DNA of 64,000 nt from Perognathus longimembris pacificus (taxonomy: Eukaryota > Chordata > Mammalia > Rodentia > Heteromyidae), in assembly GCF_023159225.1 (NCBI RefSeq), contig NC_063176.1, positions 4,724,963 to 4,788,962 of the forward strand. The letters are read 5' to 3'. Made by a program: the position numbers and the translations under genes. Under the pieces are notes generated by a model. That model ran no database searches. It saw only the letters and a list, made by a program, of their open reading frames with translations, and was not told the DNA's origin. Of this stretch, positions 58,901-62,970 are shown piece after piece. How positions within the stretch are numbered: position 1 is the stretch's first letter; each line of letters opens with the position of its first letter.

Positions 58901-59274
58901 CATCGGCGACCCGGAAACCGGGGCCCGCCGGGCGCCCCGCGACGCCCGCCCCCCTCCCCCGGGCCGGGCCGGGCCGCGCTGCCCACGCCGCCTCCCGGCA
59001 CCGAGCCCGGGGTGGGGTGGGGGGGGGGCCGGGCCGGGCCGGACGTTAGGGCCGCCGGGAGCTTCCTCCCCCCCCACCCCCCCTCCCGAGGGCGGCAGGC
59101 CGCGTCGGGCCGCTCGCCGAGGCGGGACCGGGGGGGTGGGGGTGGGGGGCGGGCTGACCGGCTCCGCGCGAGGCCGGCCCACCTCCCCAACCCTCCCTCC
59201 CTCCCCTCACACCGGGGCCCCCGCCGCCGCCTCTCCCCGCACTCACCTTTCTCCTCCCGGCTGTCGGCCGCCAT
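25765..59274 (-). CDS. YTHDC1: YTHDC1, nuclear N6-methyladenosine reader, complete (17 coding exons)
   Basis: Seventeen exons join in frame with GT-AG splices to 2,184 nt, i.e. 727 residues, equal to the human protein. YTHDC1 (YT521-B) binds m6A in nuclear RNA, acts with SR proteins in splicing, and promotes export of methylated mRNA. Order: N-terminus 'MAADSREEK'; basic segment with 'SKRKSD' nuclear-localisation type; acidic Glu/Asp run (about residues 190-245); YTH domain (about 355-492) with N363 and N367 in 'KSNNHEN', W377 in 'GVWS', W428 in 'IHWVL' and L439, the human m6A cage residues at the same numbers; Pro-rich region with '[10 protein letters not shown]' and '[16 protein letters not shown]'; Arg/Glu/Asp-rich tail ending 'GERGRYRR'. 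Introns range from 97 bp to about 8.2 kb. Convergent with the UGT2B genes. No damage seen. Confidence 0.98.
26117..26293 (-). pseudogene. Unrecognised protein-like open stretch in YTHDC1 intron 16
   Basis: 58 codons without stop on the minus strand, with a protein-like composition (for example '[18 protein letters not shown]' and '[18 protein letters not shown]'), ending in tga. The same frame upstream has more plausible residues but two stops. This could be a remnant of a processed pseudogene or chance. No splice sites frame it. Parent not identified. Confidence 0.3.
26378..26587 (+). repeat. 7SL-like + Geo composite SINE, diverged
   Basis: In YTHDC1 intron 16, antisense to the gene; the right arm is strongly diverged. 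Confidence 0.55.
26937..27162 (+). repeat. 7SL-like + Geo composite SINE
   Basis: Good copy: 'gctggtggctcacacctgta' to 'gttcaagctccagggc'. Confidence 0.8.
27234..27512 (+). repeat. 7SL-like + Geo composite SINE with CA/TA tail
   Basis: The body runs to about 27,454, followed by a mixed CATA/CA array. Confidence 0.75.
27880..27975 (-). repeat. Old B1-like SINE remnant, antisense
   Basis: 'gggtgctaggattataggtg' near the end fits the reversed start of a B1/7SL element. Confidence 0.4.
28576..28608 (+). repeat. (TG/TA)n microsatellite
   Basis: 'ataggtgtgtgtgtatatat' followed by TATG units. Confidence 0.7.
28741..28840 (-). repeat. Right arm of Geo SINE, antisense
   Basis: Only the right arm: 'tggggcttggactcagggcc' to 'cacagcgccacttttggct'. 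It ends about 93 bp from exon 16. Confidence 0.7.
28933..29067 (-). CDS. YTHDC1: YTHDC1 exon 16
   Basis: 135 nt, residues 609-653. Pro/His/Tyr-rich: '[16 protein letters not shown]' to '[10 protein letters not shown]'. The donor is cgagta|gtaagt. Confidence 0.96.
29541..29728 (+). repeat. 7SL-like SINE with 3' part rearranged
   Basis: The left arm is intact; the right arm ends early in an (AAAAC)n run. Confidence 0.6.
29766..29964 (-). repeat. IDL-Geo type SINE, antisense
   Basis: T-run, then 'gccagtcctggggcttgaac' to 'tattcccagccc'. A small 'taccagtaagtaat' disturbance is in the left arm. Confidence 0.8.
29998..30206 (+). repeat. 7SL-like + Geo composite SINE
   Basis: Abuts the IDL-Geo copy that follows it. 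Confidence 0.7.
30230..30412 (+). repeat. IDL-Geo type SINE
   Basis: Left arm 'gggctggagatgcggcttag', with right arm 'agtggcactgtggcttaagt'. It is the last SINE before a 5-kb SINE-poor block. Confidence 0.8.
30720..30840 (+). repeat. L1 3' UTR-like fragment
   Basis: Purine-rich 'tggaggaggaaatggagaag' followed by 'gtacaactaaaaaataaa'. It resembles the 3' end segments at 18,100-18,240 and 51,845-51,960. Confidence 0.4.
31361..31423 (-). CDS. YTHDC1: YTHDC1 exon 15
   Basis: 63 nt, residues 588-608, '[20 protein letters not shown]' plus M. The acceptor is cattttag and the donor atg|gtttgt. Confidence 0.95.
31521..31560 (-). CDS. YTHDC1: YTHDC1 exon 14
   Basis: 40-nt small exon, residues 574-587, '[13 protein letters not shown]'. 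The introns on both sides are 97 bp. Confidence 0.95.
31658..31694 (-). CDS. YTHDC1: YTHDC1 exon 13
   Basis: 37-nt small exon, residues 562-574, '[11 protein letters not shown]'. The acceptor is tttgaacag and the donor cag|gtaagt. Confidence 0.95.
32891..32973 (-). CDS. YTHDC1: YTHDC1 exon 12
   Basis: 83 nt, residues 534-562, '[20 protein letters not shown]' and 'PEFHQRP'. The basic 'RKKPR' is a possible nuclear-localisation segment. The acceptor is atttgtgtag. Confidence 0.96.
34067..34104 (-). other. YTHDC1: Candidate 38-nt micro-exon in YTHDC1 intron 11
   Basis: Bounded on the minus strand by atcatgttttag| and cg|gtatgt. Its 38 nt would shift the frame of exon 12 and create a stop (taa) early in exon 13, making it a poison-exon candidate. 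The polypyrimidine tract is weak. Called from splice motifs only. Confidence 0.3.
35033..35050 (-). promoter_or_regulatory. YTHDC1: Candidate alternative 3' splice site in YTHDC1 intron 11
   Basis: On the minus strand 'gccttttctttcag' precedes gtgtgtctct at 35,048. This is a long pyrimidine tract with CAG, better than several of the acceptors actually used. Joined to exon 11, the frame reads R-C-V-S-G and stops at 35,035-35,033. The product would be about 538 residues: whole YTH domain, no Pro-rich or Arg-rich tail. Confidence 0.45.
35443..35609 (-). CDS. YTHDC1: YTHDC1 exon 11
   Basis: 167 nt, residues 479-534. It encodes the end of the YTH domain ('[20 protein letters not shown]') and a basic extension ('[20 protein letters not shown]'). 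The donor is gaag|gttaga, a weak match. Confidence 0.96.
35774..35984 (-). repeat. 7SL-like + Geo composite SINE, antisense
   Basis: Preceded by a (TG/CG) tract (35,745-35,773) grown from its reversed tail. Confidence 0.65.
36025..36150 (+). repeat. B1-like SINE
   Basis: 'acaatcccagaagtttagga' and 'cctgggctacacaggaaatt' match the B1 plan, unlike the composite SINEs. Confidence 0.5.
36158..36350 (+). repeat. IDL-Geo type SINE
   Basis: Immediately downstream of the B1-like copy; the right arm has a small internal deletion. Confidence 0.75.
36790..37006 (+). mobile_element. Young IDL-Geo SINE with perfect target-site duplication
   Basis: Full length with an A-tail of about 25. The 15-bp direct repeat agaaatggttttaga lies at 36,775-36,789 and 37,007-37,021. 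It is in YTHDC1 intron 10, about 95 bp from exon 10 and antisense to the gene. Confidence 0.93.
37101..37185 (-). CDS. YTHDC1: YTHDC1 exon 10
   Basis: 85 nt, residues 450-478, '[20 protein letters not shown]' and 'VKIGRDGQ', within the YTH domain. The donor cag|gtttgt is followed on the minus strand by a C-run. Confidence 0.96.
37937..38136 (+). mobile_element. IDL-Geo SINE with target-site duplication
   Basis: Flanked by aaaagaattctcca at 37,923-37,936 and 38,137-38,150. Confidence 0.88.
38151..39201. other. YTHDC1: YTHDC1 intron 9, SINE-free portion
   Basis: About 1 kb of unique AT-rich intron with no element recognised. Confidence 0.6.
39202..39403 (-). mobile_element. IDL-Geo SINE, antisense, with target-site duplication
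   Basis: Direct repeats 'taattcacattt' at 39,190-39,201 and starting at 39,404. Confidence 0.85.
39636..39872 (+). repeat. 7SL-like + Geo composite SINE
   Basis: 'ccaggcaccagtggctcact' to 'aggactggcgc', then an A-run. Confidence 0.75.
39893..40080 (+). repeat. 7SL-like + Geo composite SINE, 5'-shortened
   Basis: Second copy directly after the previous one; it starts within the left arm. Confidence 0.65.
40085..40880. other. YTHDC1: YTHDC1 intron 9, exon-proximal portion
   Basis: About 800 bp next to exon 9 without recognised repeats. Confidence 0.6.
40881..40998 (-). CDS. YTHDC1: YTHDC1 exon 9
   Basis: 118 nt, residues 411-450. YTH-domain core with W428 in '[10 protein letters not shown]' and L439 in 'AKMLGG', two walls of the m6A pocket. 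Confidence 0.97.
41076..41184 (-). CDS. YTHDC1: YTHDC1 exon 8
   Basis: 109 nt, residues 375-411. It contains W377 of the m6A cage ('[13 protein letters not shown]') and '[13 protein letters not shown]'. Intron 8 is only 77 bp. Confidence 0.97.
41185..41720. other. YTHDC1: YTHDC1 intron 7, exon-proximal portion
   Basis: Unique AT-rich sequence; nothing recognised. Confidence 0.6.
41722..42345 (+). repeat. Nested SINE: 7SL/Geo copy split by an antisense IDL-Geo, with (GGAA)n growth
   Basis: The outer + strand element starts at 41,722 ('gagctgggtactggtagctc') and resumes at about 42,036 ('atctccaattaaaccacc'). The antisense IDL-Geo occupies about 41,825-42,035. Within the outer right arm a (GGAA/GGGA)n array of about 145 bp (42,131-42,275) has expanded, and right-arm sequence resumes at about 42,313 ('cattcagggacagggacag'). 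Confidence 0.85.
42131..42290 (+). repeat. (GGAA)n/(GGGA)n microsatellite
   Basis: Long purine tetranucleotide array inside a SINE. GGAA arrays are multimeric ETS-core sites. Reading frames through it (RKEG repeats or LPSF repeats) are artefacts. Confidence 0.92.
42669..42763 (-). CDS. YTHDC1: YTHDC1 exon 7
   Basis: 95 nt, residues 343-374. Start of the YTH domain: '[20 protein letters not shown]', with the N363 and N367 m6A contacts. Confidence 0.97.
43160..43275 (-). repeat. Degenerate 7SL/B1-like SINE arm, antisense
   Basis: 'cttggctggctttgaacctc' and 'tgagtagccagaatt' resemble the reversed left arm. Confidence 0.4.
43583..43636 (-). CDS. YTHDC1: YTHDC1 exon 6 (likely skippable in-frame exon)
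   Basis: 54 nt, residues 325-342, '[17 protein letters not shown]'. The length is a multiple of three with equal phases, so skipping removes 18 residues. The shorter human isoform is 18 residues shorter (709), which fits. Confidence 0.94.
44091..44180 (-). CDS. YTHDC1: YTHDC1 exon 5
   Basis: 90 nt, residues 295-325, '[20 protein letters not shown]' and '[11 protein letters not shown]', with a basic cluster of nuclear-localisation type. It could also be skipped in frame. Confidence 0.96.
44222..44420 (+). repeat. 7SL-like + Geo composite SINE
   Basis: Only about 40 bp upstream of exon 5 on the minus strand, so its complement supplies sequence near the exon 5 acceptor and branch-point zone. 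Confidence 0.75.
44569..44766 (+). repeat. IDL-Geo type SINE
   Basis: Two-arm copy with a partial duplication ('agccctcagcaccctaagg') in the left arm and an (AAAC)n tail. Confidence 0.8.
45142..45326 (-). mobile_element. IDL-Geo SINE, antisense, with short target-site duplication
   Basis: 'gatcctgtt' occurs at 45,122-45,130 and again at about 45,328. Confidence 0.75.
45393..45588 (-). repeat. 7SL-like + Geo composite SINE, antisense
   Basis: 'gtgctggttctgggctctgt' to 'gtgagccaccaatgcctggc'. Confidence 0.75.
45939..46166 (+). mobile_element. IDL-Geo SINE with internal 19-bp duplication and target-site duplication
   Basis: The right-arm unit 'ctgtggctcaagtggc' is present twice (about 46,044-46,077). 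The flanking repeat aagattat[g/a]gcttcct is at about 45,921-45,936 and again after the tail. Confidence 0.85.
46388..46575 (+). repeat. IDL-Geo type SINE
   Basis: Shortened end of right arm; poly(C) junction at 46,558-46,565. Confidence 0.75.
46632..46835 (+). repeat. IDL-Geo type SINE
   Basis: Full-length copy 57 bp after the previous one, same orientation. Confidence 0.82.
47073..47222 (+). repeat. 7SL-like + Geo SINE, 3'-shortened
   Basis: Left arm plus the first half of the right arm. Confidence 0.65.
47276..47440 (+). repeat. IDL-Geo SINE with right-arm deletion
   Basis: The left arm is complete; the right arm jumps from 'ggctcaagtggt' to 'gcacagaccctgagt'. Confidence 0.75.
47580..47755 (+). 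repeat. IDL-Geo SINE with left-arm deletion
   Basis: 'ggggctaggaacatgcatga' shows loss of the A-box region; the right arm is complete. Confidence 0.7.
47788..47935 (+). repeat. 7SL-like + Geo SINE with central deletion
   Basis: The left arm runs directly into the end of the right arm ('aaaggagctcagggccctga'). Confidence 0.7.
48150..48285 (-). repeat. B1-like SINE, antisense, with a 32-bp tandem duplication
   Basis: 'gagacaaggtcttact' is typical of a reversed B1. The unit starting 'gcagtagccttaaactggca' is repeated exactly at 48,179-48,210 and 48,211-48,242. Confidence 0.65.
48629..48836 (+). mobile_element. Young IDL-Geo SINE
   Basis: Near-identical to the copies at 23,381 and 36,790, with a 17-A tail. 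A short direct repeat 'aatggaattttt' lies at the 5' side (about 48,612) and 3' side (about 48,836). Confidence 0.85.
48849..49664. other. YTHDC1: YTHDC1 intron 4, exon-proximal portion
   Basis: About 800 bp next to exon 4 with no recognised repeat. Confidence 0.6.
49665..50088 (-). CDS. YTHDC1: YTHDC1 exon 4 (acidic region)
   Basis: 424 nt, residues 154-295. It starts 'RIGLEVD', continues '[20 protein letters not shown]' and enters a long Glu/Asp run (about 49,790-49,935). The run is the known acidic segment of the family, not a chance repeat. It ends with the Ser-rich '[16 protein letters not shown]'. Confidence 0.97.
50210..50538 (-). CDS. YTHDC1: YTHDC1 exon 3
   Basis: 329 nt, residues 44-153, '[20 protein letters not shown]' to '[12 protein letters not shown]'. 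Rich in Ser, Lys and Arg. The donor is gag|gtagta. Intron 3 is 121 bp. Confidence 0.97.
50903..51004 (-). CDS. YTHDC1: YTHDC1 exon 2
   Basis: 102 nt, residues 10-44, '[20 protein letters not shown]' and '[14 protein letters not shown]'. The donor is aagg|gtaaga. Confidence 0.97.
51530..51728 (-). mobile_element. IDL-Geo SINE, antisense, with target-site duplication
   Basis: 'tagttttgaa' at 51,520-51,529 and again from 51,729. Confidence 0.85.
51845..51960 (+). repeat. L1 3' UTR-like fragment
   Basis: 'gaattgccagaggggagtac' followed by 'gagtacaacaaaattctgta', as in the other 3' UTR-like fragments. Confidence 0.4.
52013..52250 (+). mobile_element. IDL-Geo SINE with (AAATA)(GATA)n tail
   Basis: Full body to about 52,206; the tail has become AAAT/GATA tetranucleotides. 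Confidence 0.82.
52563..52942 (-). repeat. Two tandem 7SL-like + Geo SINEs, antisense
   Basis: Copies at about 52,563-52,738 and 52,743-52,942, each ending in a reversed 'gtgagc' left-arm start. Confidence 0.7.
53110..53218. repeat. Fused right-arm fragments in opposite orientation
   Basis: 'tctaagcactgtccctaagc' (antisense) meets 'cccggagtccaagccccagg' (sense) at about 53,178. A small fold-back of two SINE ends. Confidence 0.45.
53219..53925. other. YTHDC1: YTHDC1 intron 1, repeat-poor stretch
   Basis: About 700 bp of AT-rich unique sequence; nothing recognised. Confidence 0.5.
53928..54352 (-). repeat. Compound SINE cluster, antisense
   Basis: Three right-arm ends in series (53,928; 53,990; 54,055), one left ID-like arm ending at about 54,232, then a 7SL-like left arm at about 54,245-54,352. 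Best explained by IDL-Geo insertions into an older composite SINE. Confidence 0.6.
54884..55103 (-). repeat. 7SL-like + Geo composite SINE, antisense
   Basis: 'cttggcttgacctcagggcct' to 'ggattgccagtgtgagccac'. Confidence 0.75.
55158..55240 (+). repeat. 7SL-like SINE left arm
   Basis: 'gctcatgcttgtaatcctag' to 'tgtttgaagccag'; no right arm. Confidence 0.6.
55676..55865 (+). repeat. 7SL-like + Geo composite SINE with left-arm deletion
   Basis: 'cacacctgtaatcctatttg' shows the deletion; a (TAAA)n tail follows. Confidence 0.7.
56290..56352 (+). repeat. ID-like arm
   Basis: 'acttgcctagcatgtgcaag' and 'tttaatccccagcactgcc': an ID-type monomer without right arm. Confidence 0.55.
56808..56925 (-). 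repeat. Degenerate composite SINE, antisense
   Basis: 'gtgcttgggcattgtgtcta' and 'agatctcagccttccaagta'. Confidence 0.5.
57047..57153 (-). repeat. B1-like SINE, antisense
   Basis: 'gtcttgctatgcaaccca' and 'ccaagtgctgggattgcaga' follow the reversed B1 plan. Confidence 0.65.
57186..57382 (-). repeat. IDL-Geo type SINE, antisense
   Basis: 'ggccagtcctgggccttgga' to 'cacattcccagccc'. A duplicated T-rich insert is near 57,236. Confidence 0.8.
57463..57680 (+). repeat. 7SL-like + Geo composite SINE
   Basis: 'ggtgtgcctgtaatcctggc' to 'ggttcc'-like diverged end. Confidence 0.65.
58283..58450 (-). repeat. IDL-Geo SINE, antisense, with G-run insertions
   Basis: 'ccactcctggggcttgaact' to 'ggggcttcacgcagttaacc'; a G-rich stretch at 58,379-58,402 replaces the arm linker. 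Confidence 0.65.
58610..58660 (+). other. G-run cluster with G-quadruplex potential
   Basis: At least four runs of four or more G within about 35 bp on the + strand (template strand for YTHDC1), in intron 1 near the promoter. Similar clusters occur at about 59,012-59,040 and 59,125-59,150. Confidence 0.6.
59247..59274 (-). CDS. YTHDC1: YTHDC1 exon 1 (coding part)
   Basis: 28 coding nt, 'MAADSREEK' plus one base; the donor is aaag|gtgagt. The start context gcaATGG has G at -3 and G at +4. The N-terminus is identical to the human start, which fixes the choice of ATG. Confidence 0.97.
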
Positions 59275-59640
59275 TGCTCCCCGCCGGGCTCCGCCGCCGC
59301 CGCCGCCGCCCCCTGACCGCGACTCGCGCGGGCGCCGCCGCCGCGGCAGCAGTCGCACGAGCGGGTCCGTCCGTCCGTCCGTGCGTCCGTCAGTCCGGCC
59401 GGCGCGGTGCGCGGCGTGAGGCGCGGTGCGCCGCGGGCCTCTCCCCGCTCGCCCGCCTCGACGCACCCCCCCTCCCGCCCCGCGGCCTCCCTTCCCCTCC
59501 CTTCACCCGCAGCCCCGACGCTCGGCCCTTCCCGGTGCCCGCGGGGGGGAGAATCCGACGCGGGAGTGGGGGGCGGGCAGGAGAGGAGGGAACCGAAAAC
59601 AGATGGCGACGACGGCGGCGGGCGGGCGGGCAGGCGGGCG
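59275..59640 (-). other. YTHDC1: YTHDC1 5' UTR and core promoter (inferred)
   Basis: GC-rich leader with CCGCCG runs. A (CCGT)n tetranucleotide run at about 59,366-59,395 (ACGG units in the transcript) lies 90-120 nt before the start codon. Exact start site not visible. Confidence 0.5.
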
Positions 59641-59751
59641 GCGCTAAAATGGAGCCTGCTTCCTGCGGGAGACAATCCCGCTCCCGAAATGCCCTGCGCT
59701 GTTTACGCTCCGCGCCTCCCCGGCGGGGCGTAGGGAGGGGGGGGGAACGGG

Positions 59752-59815
59752 AGACGTCACAGTGCGGAGAGGGGGGCGGGGCCGGGGGGGACGCCGGCGA
59801 CGCGGCGTGACGTCA
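59752..59815. promoter_or_regulatory. CRE pair
   Basis: The perfect palindrome TGACGTCA is at 59,808-59,815, and AGACGTCA (one mismatch) is at 59,752-59,759, 56 bp apart centre to centre, with a GC box between them. These are CREB/ATF-type sites by motif. Confidence 0.7.
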
Positions 59816-59919
59816 GCGCGCCGCCGTGCGCCGCCGCCTCGCCCCGCCCCCCGCCCCGCCCCTCCCGCAGCCTGGCAGCCCCAAGTGTAGGATTGGGAAT
59901 AGGCAGAGCTAAGATGATG

Positions 59920-59951
59920 ATGATGATGATTATTATTATTATTATTATTTT
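59920..59951 (+). repeat. (ATG)n(ATT)n triplet repeat
   Basis: 'gatgatgatgatgatgat' runs into 'tattattattattattatt' at the outer edge of the CpG island. Confidence 0.85.
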
Positions 59952-61048
59952 AGTACATACAGGGGCTTTGAGGAAGACACCACTCACTCTCCCATCAGAG
60001 ATCTCAGGAAAAACACACAAAAATAAACCCCAGGGCGTTGGAACCAAGGTAATGAGTGACAGGAAAAGAGTCTGAGATGTTTCAGAAGTCAGAACTTGGT
60101 AAGAAACCGGCTGAAACAATACGGCGCAAGATCTTCAGGGAGTCGCCATGGATATATACGGTGAGCCCTCTAGAAAGATGGAAGGAAGGAAGAAGCCGCC
60201 TTGGAGAGTCCCTAGACACAGCCAGGCCCGCAGACTGTAAAAACAGGCCTGCACAAGTGTAGGTGATGAGCACTCGTCAGAAGACGAGGAACCCTGGAGT
60301 CTCTGAGACATTCCCTTCAGGTGAGGGCAGGTCATTTATCACAGGCTACTAACTAGTAGCTGCTCACCTAACACTTGGCCTGTGCCAAAAGGCCTGTGCC
60401 TTTTAAAGGAGCCTTTAAGACAGGCCCAGGTACCTCACACCTAACCAGGGGTAACTCACTGACGTGTGCGTCCACCGAGTGTTTACACTCAGAAGGAAAA
60501 AAATACAGTTGGATTACATTGTCCTAGGAAGATAATATAGAGTAAGGAATGAAGGCAATTCAGAGTCTTGAGAGTATATCCATATGTAAAGGGAAGTCAA
60601 AAGTACCATATGATTCTATATCATCTTGTCATACCAGAAAGAAACCCTATCAAAACAAAAGCATTTCCAGCATCTGCAAACTATATTTCAAATACATTTC
60701 AAGCCGTGAATTCACTGTAGTTCAACAGTACTCCTGTATGGATAGTGCTAGGAAAATGGTGTCATTTTTGATAACTCTTTAATAAGGAGAAAGGGTCACT
60801 TATTTTCCTACTTCAGACTGTACTTCATGGTTAACAAGTTAGTAGTTGATGAAGGGAAATGTCTATTTGTGGAAGTATTACAGCTAACATATGGCCAGAG
60901 CAAATCAATGATAGAACTGGACCTTGTCCTCCAGCAGTACAGAGAAGAGAGATGAACATGCTCTCTACCTGGTATTTTTTTACTTTCGCTGATTTTATTA
61001 TTTTAAATAGTAAATACATATAGCTTCCATAAAAGTTATTTTCTCAAA
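59952..61048. other. Unique DNA upstream of YTHDC1
   Basis: No SINE or coding gene recognised over 1.1 kb. A good + strand donor (cttg|gtaaga) at about 60,100 could belong to a divergent non-coding transcript from the CpG island; there is no other support. Confidence 0.35.
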
Positions 61049-61135
61049 AGTGGCCCTTTGGTTCAAAGTGGTTGAGTGCTAGCCTTAGCAAAACGCAAGG
61101 ATGGCTGGCACCCAGGTCCTGAGCAGAGAGGCCCT
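61049..61135 (+). repeat. Right arm of Geo SINE
   Basis: 'ggttcaaagtggttgagtgc' to 'cacccaggtcctgagc'. Confidence 0.6.
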
Positions 61136-61163
61136 GCTACTGAATTTTTTTTCCTCTTTTTGT

Positions 61164-61164
<1 letters not shown>

Positions 61165-61194
<30 letters not shown>
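61165..61194 (+). repeat. (TG)n microsatellite
   Basis: About 14 TG units at the reversed tail of the following SINE. Confidence 0.9.
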
Positions 61195-61195
<1 letters not shown>

Positions 61196-61412
61196 TTGGG
61201 GCTTCAGCTCAGGGCCTGGGTGCTGTCCCTGAGCTTTCTCAAGACTGTGCCCTGCCACTGGAACCCAGCTCCACTTCTGGTTTTTTGGTTGTTAATTGGT
61301 AATAAGAGTCTCATAGAGTTTCCTGCCTGGGCTGGCTTTGAACCACCACCCTCAGATCTCAGCCTCCCTGAGTAGCTGGGATTACAGGTGTGTGCCACTG
61401 ACGCTCGGCCCT
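61196..61412 (-). repeat. 7SL-like + Geo composite SINE, antisense
   Basis: 'ttggggcttcagctcagggc' to 'acaggtgtgtgccactgacg'. Confidence 0.8.
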
Positions 61413-61414
61413 GT

Positions 61415-61570
61415 CTGACCTTTTCGGAATGTGGCTCGTGCCTTCTTTTGTGTGTTAGAAAAGCTTGTATAAAACCCCATGTTTCCCCTCCCTTGAGATC
61501 AGACCTTCTTTCTCACACTCGCCTGGTTCAGGTGGCTAGCAATAAGCCTCTTTATCTTCCGTAAAAATTG
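61415..61570 (+). mobile_element. Possible retroviral LTR fragment
   Basis: 'gcttgtataaaaccccatg' resembles a U3/R TATA region and 'agcaataagcctctttatct', about 80 bp downstream, a variant poly(A) region, the layout of a short LTR. No internal viral genes or second LTR are in the window. Confidence 0.35.
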
Positions 61571-61744
61571 CTCTTGATCTTTGCAGGTCTGCATGGCTGG
61601 AACACTTGTAAACAACCCAAATCTACTTCTCATGTTTCTTTAGACTATGAAGTCCACGCCCAAGCTGATGCCAGATTTGGTATTTCTCATACATGGAACC
61701 TTCTAGCTATGGTGGAAGAGGCCCCAAGTTACTTGGAGCTTAGA

Positions 61745-61850
61745 TTGTTTTTAGATAAGGTCTTCTTATGTAGTTCATATTGCTCTCAAACTCAAGATGC
61801 TCAATTTCTGGAATGCTAGGATTTCAAAGATCTGCCCCCACATTGGCTGT
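61745..61850 (-). repeat. B1-like SINE, antisense, degenerate
   Basis: 'ttagataaggtcttcttatg' and 'ctggaatgctaggatttcaa' fit the reversed B1. Confidence 0.45.
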
Positions 61851-61854
61851 GTGC

Positions 61855-62655
61855 CCTTTATAAGGACACCACTAATCCTAGTCACTGCTGTGTGATCTAA
61901 TCACCCTTCCTAGGGTTATATTGTAATGCCATCATCTTGATCACAACCAACCACTCTATTAAAGTAATAACTGGCTTGTGTAGCTCATTATGAGTAGGTT
62001 CCAGCATACTATACTTTCACTGCACCTCAGGTTCATATGATGCTCTAGGTTAATGAACAGATACCCAAAAGCTGCTTTTGCTGAAAAAAGCACTCCCCTG
62101 CTTAGCTCAAGAAGGGAGCGAGCGCAGGATAAAAGCTAGGTGTCCCTGGCATGATTTTGCACCTCTGTCCTTTGCCCTAAGCCATTCGCTCAAGCAACCA
62201 TCCTGGAGCTCAGGAAGGAGTAGACCAGAGAGAGCACTCCGCCTAGCACACCGCCACCACCTGTTTATCTTGAACACCTTGCTCACTCCCTGATGAAGTG
62301 ATAAAAGTTTCTTCTGAACACCTCTCAGTACAATACAGAACACACCTGTGACTGAAACTGTTCATGCATACCTTTTGCCTCTAGTTTTTTTTTTTTTTGG
62401 TCTATTTTAACACCTACTATCACGCGTGACTGTATTCTAAAGATGGCAGAAGATGGGCTGATGTACCTACTTTGCCCCTTCCTGTAGTTGCTGTAATAAA
62501 TTTCATGGAATACATTTTATGAATGCTGTGTAATACATTTCAATCCTCCGCCCTTCTTCTTGGTTGTCTGTTTTTTTGGTGTTGGGTGGTGAATGGCCTG
62601 ATTTTACGTGAGGTATCTCAGGAGGTTGAACTCGCGGCCTAAAATTCCAGTTTCA
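61855..62655. other. Unique DNA, nothing assigned
   Basis: No SINE seen. A possible LTR-like piece near 62,120-62,350 ('gcaggataaaagctagg') is too weak to call. Confidence 0.4.
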
Positions 62656-62659
62656 TTAC

Positions 62660-62766
62660 CTGGCCACAGCTGCGAAGAGTGACTAGGGATAGAAATAGTT
62701 CCAAAGTCACTTCCTCTAGAACACTGAAACGAATCTGAGCACGAATCCTTCTCTGTGTCACTCTGA
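62660..62766 (-). other. Unassigned candidate exon, Ser-rich
   Basis: 107 nt on the minus strand bounded by a strong acceptor (tcgtctaccttccag|) and a good donor (ccag|gtaatg). One frame is open through it and beyond both ends ('SDTEKDSCSDSFQCSRGSDF' and 'GTISIPSHSSQLWP'). Product not recognised. It may be an exon of an unannotated transcript, a pseudogene piece or chance. Confidence 0.35.
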
Positions 62767-62970
62767 CTGGAAGGTAGACGAAGGAGCAGTGAAGACCCAT
62801 CCAATACAGAAGGAAGAGATGCAACACAATAGCAGAAACAGGAGAGACTATCTTAGTTATTTCACAGCAGTCTAGTTTTTAAAAGTAGTTCTTCCTTCAT
62901 TCTATCTTAGACTTGGGCAGGTACCATCTCTTGCTTTTTTTGTTTGTTTGTTGTGGTGGGAGGTCGTTTG

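Larger units (their letters stand above)
51005..59246 (-). other. YTHDC1: YTHDC1 intron 1
   Basis: 8,242 bp, the longest intron, crowded with SINEs of both types, mostly broken copies. The part from about 58,600 to the donor belongs to the CpG island. Confidence 0.9.
58600..59880 (-). promoter_or_regulatory. YTHDC1: YTHDC1 CpG island promoter
   Basis: About 1.3 kb of dense CpG and G+C around the first exon, in a window that is otherwise AT-rich. It contains GC boxes (for example ggggcgggg at about 59,773), a full CRE (59,808-59,815), a near-CRE (59,752-59,759) and a YY1-like 'cagatggcgac' (about 59,600). No TATA box. The transcription start is inferred to lie between about 59,380 and 59,640. 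Long frames on both strands here are composition artefacts. Confidence 0.9.

Noticed and set aside
58705..59810. Several long overlapping reading frames (up to about 310 codons) on both strands
   Set aside because: They lie in the CpG island, where stop codons are rare. Composition is Arg/Pro/Gly/Ala only, and the real gene start is the conserved MAADSREEK exon.
59893..60119. Ile-rich frames with repeated Met or Ile
   Set aside because: They translate the (ATG)n(ATT)n triplet array.
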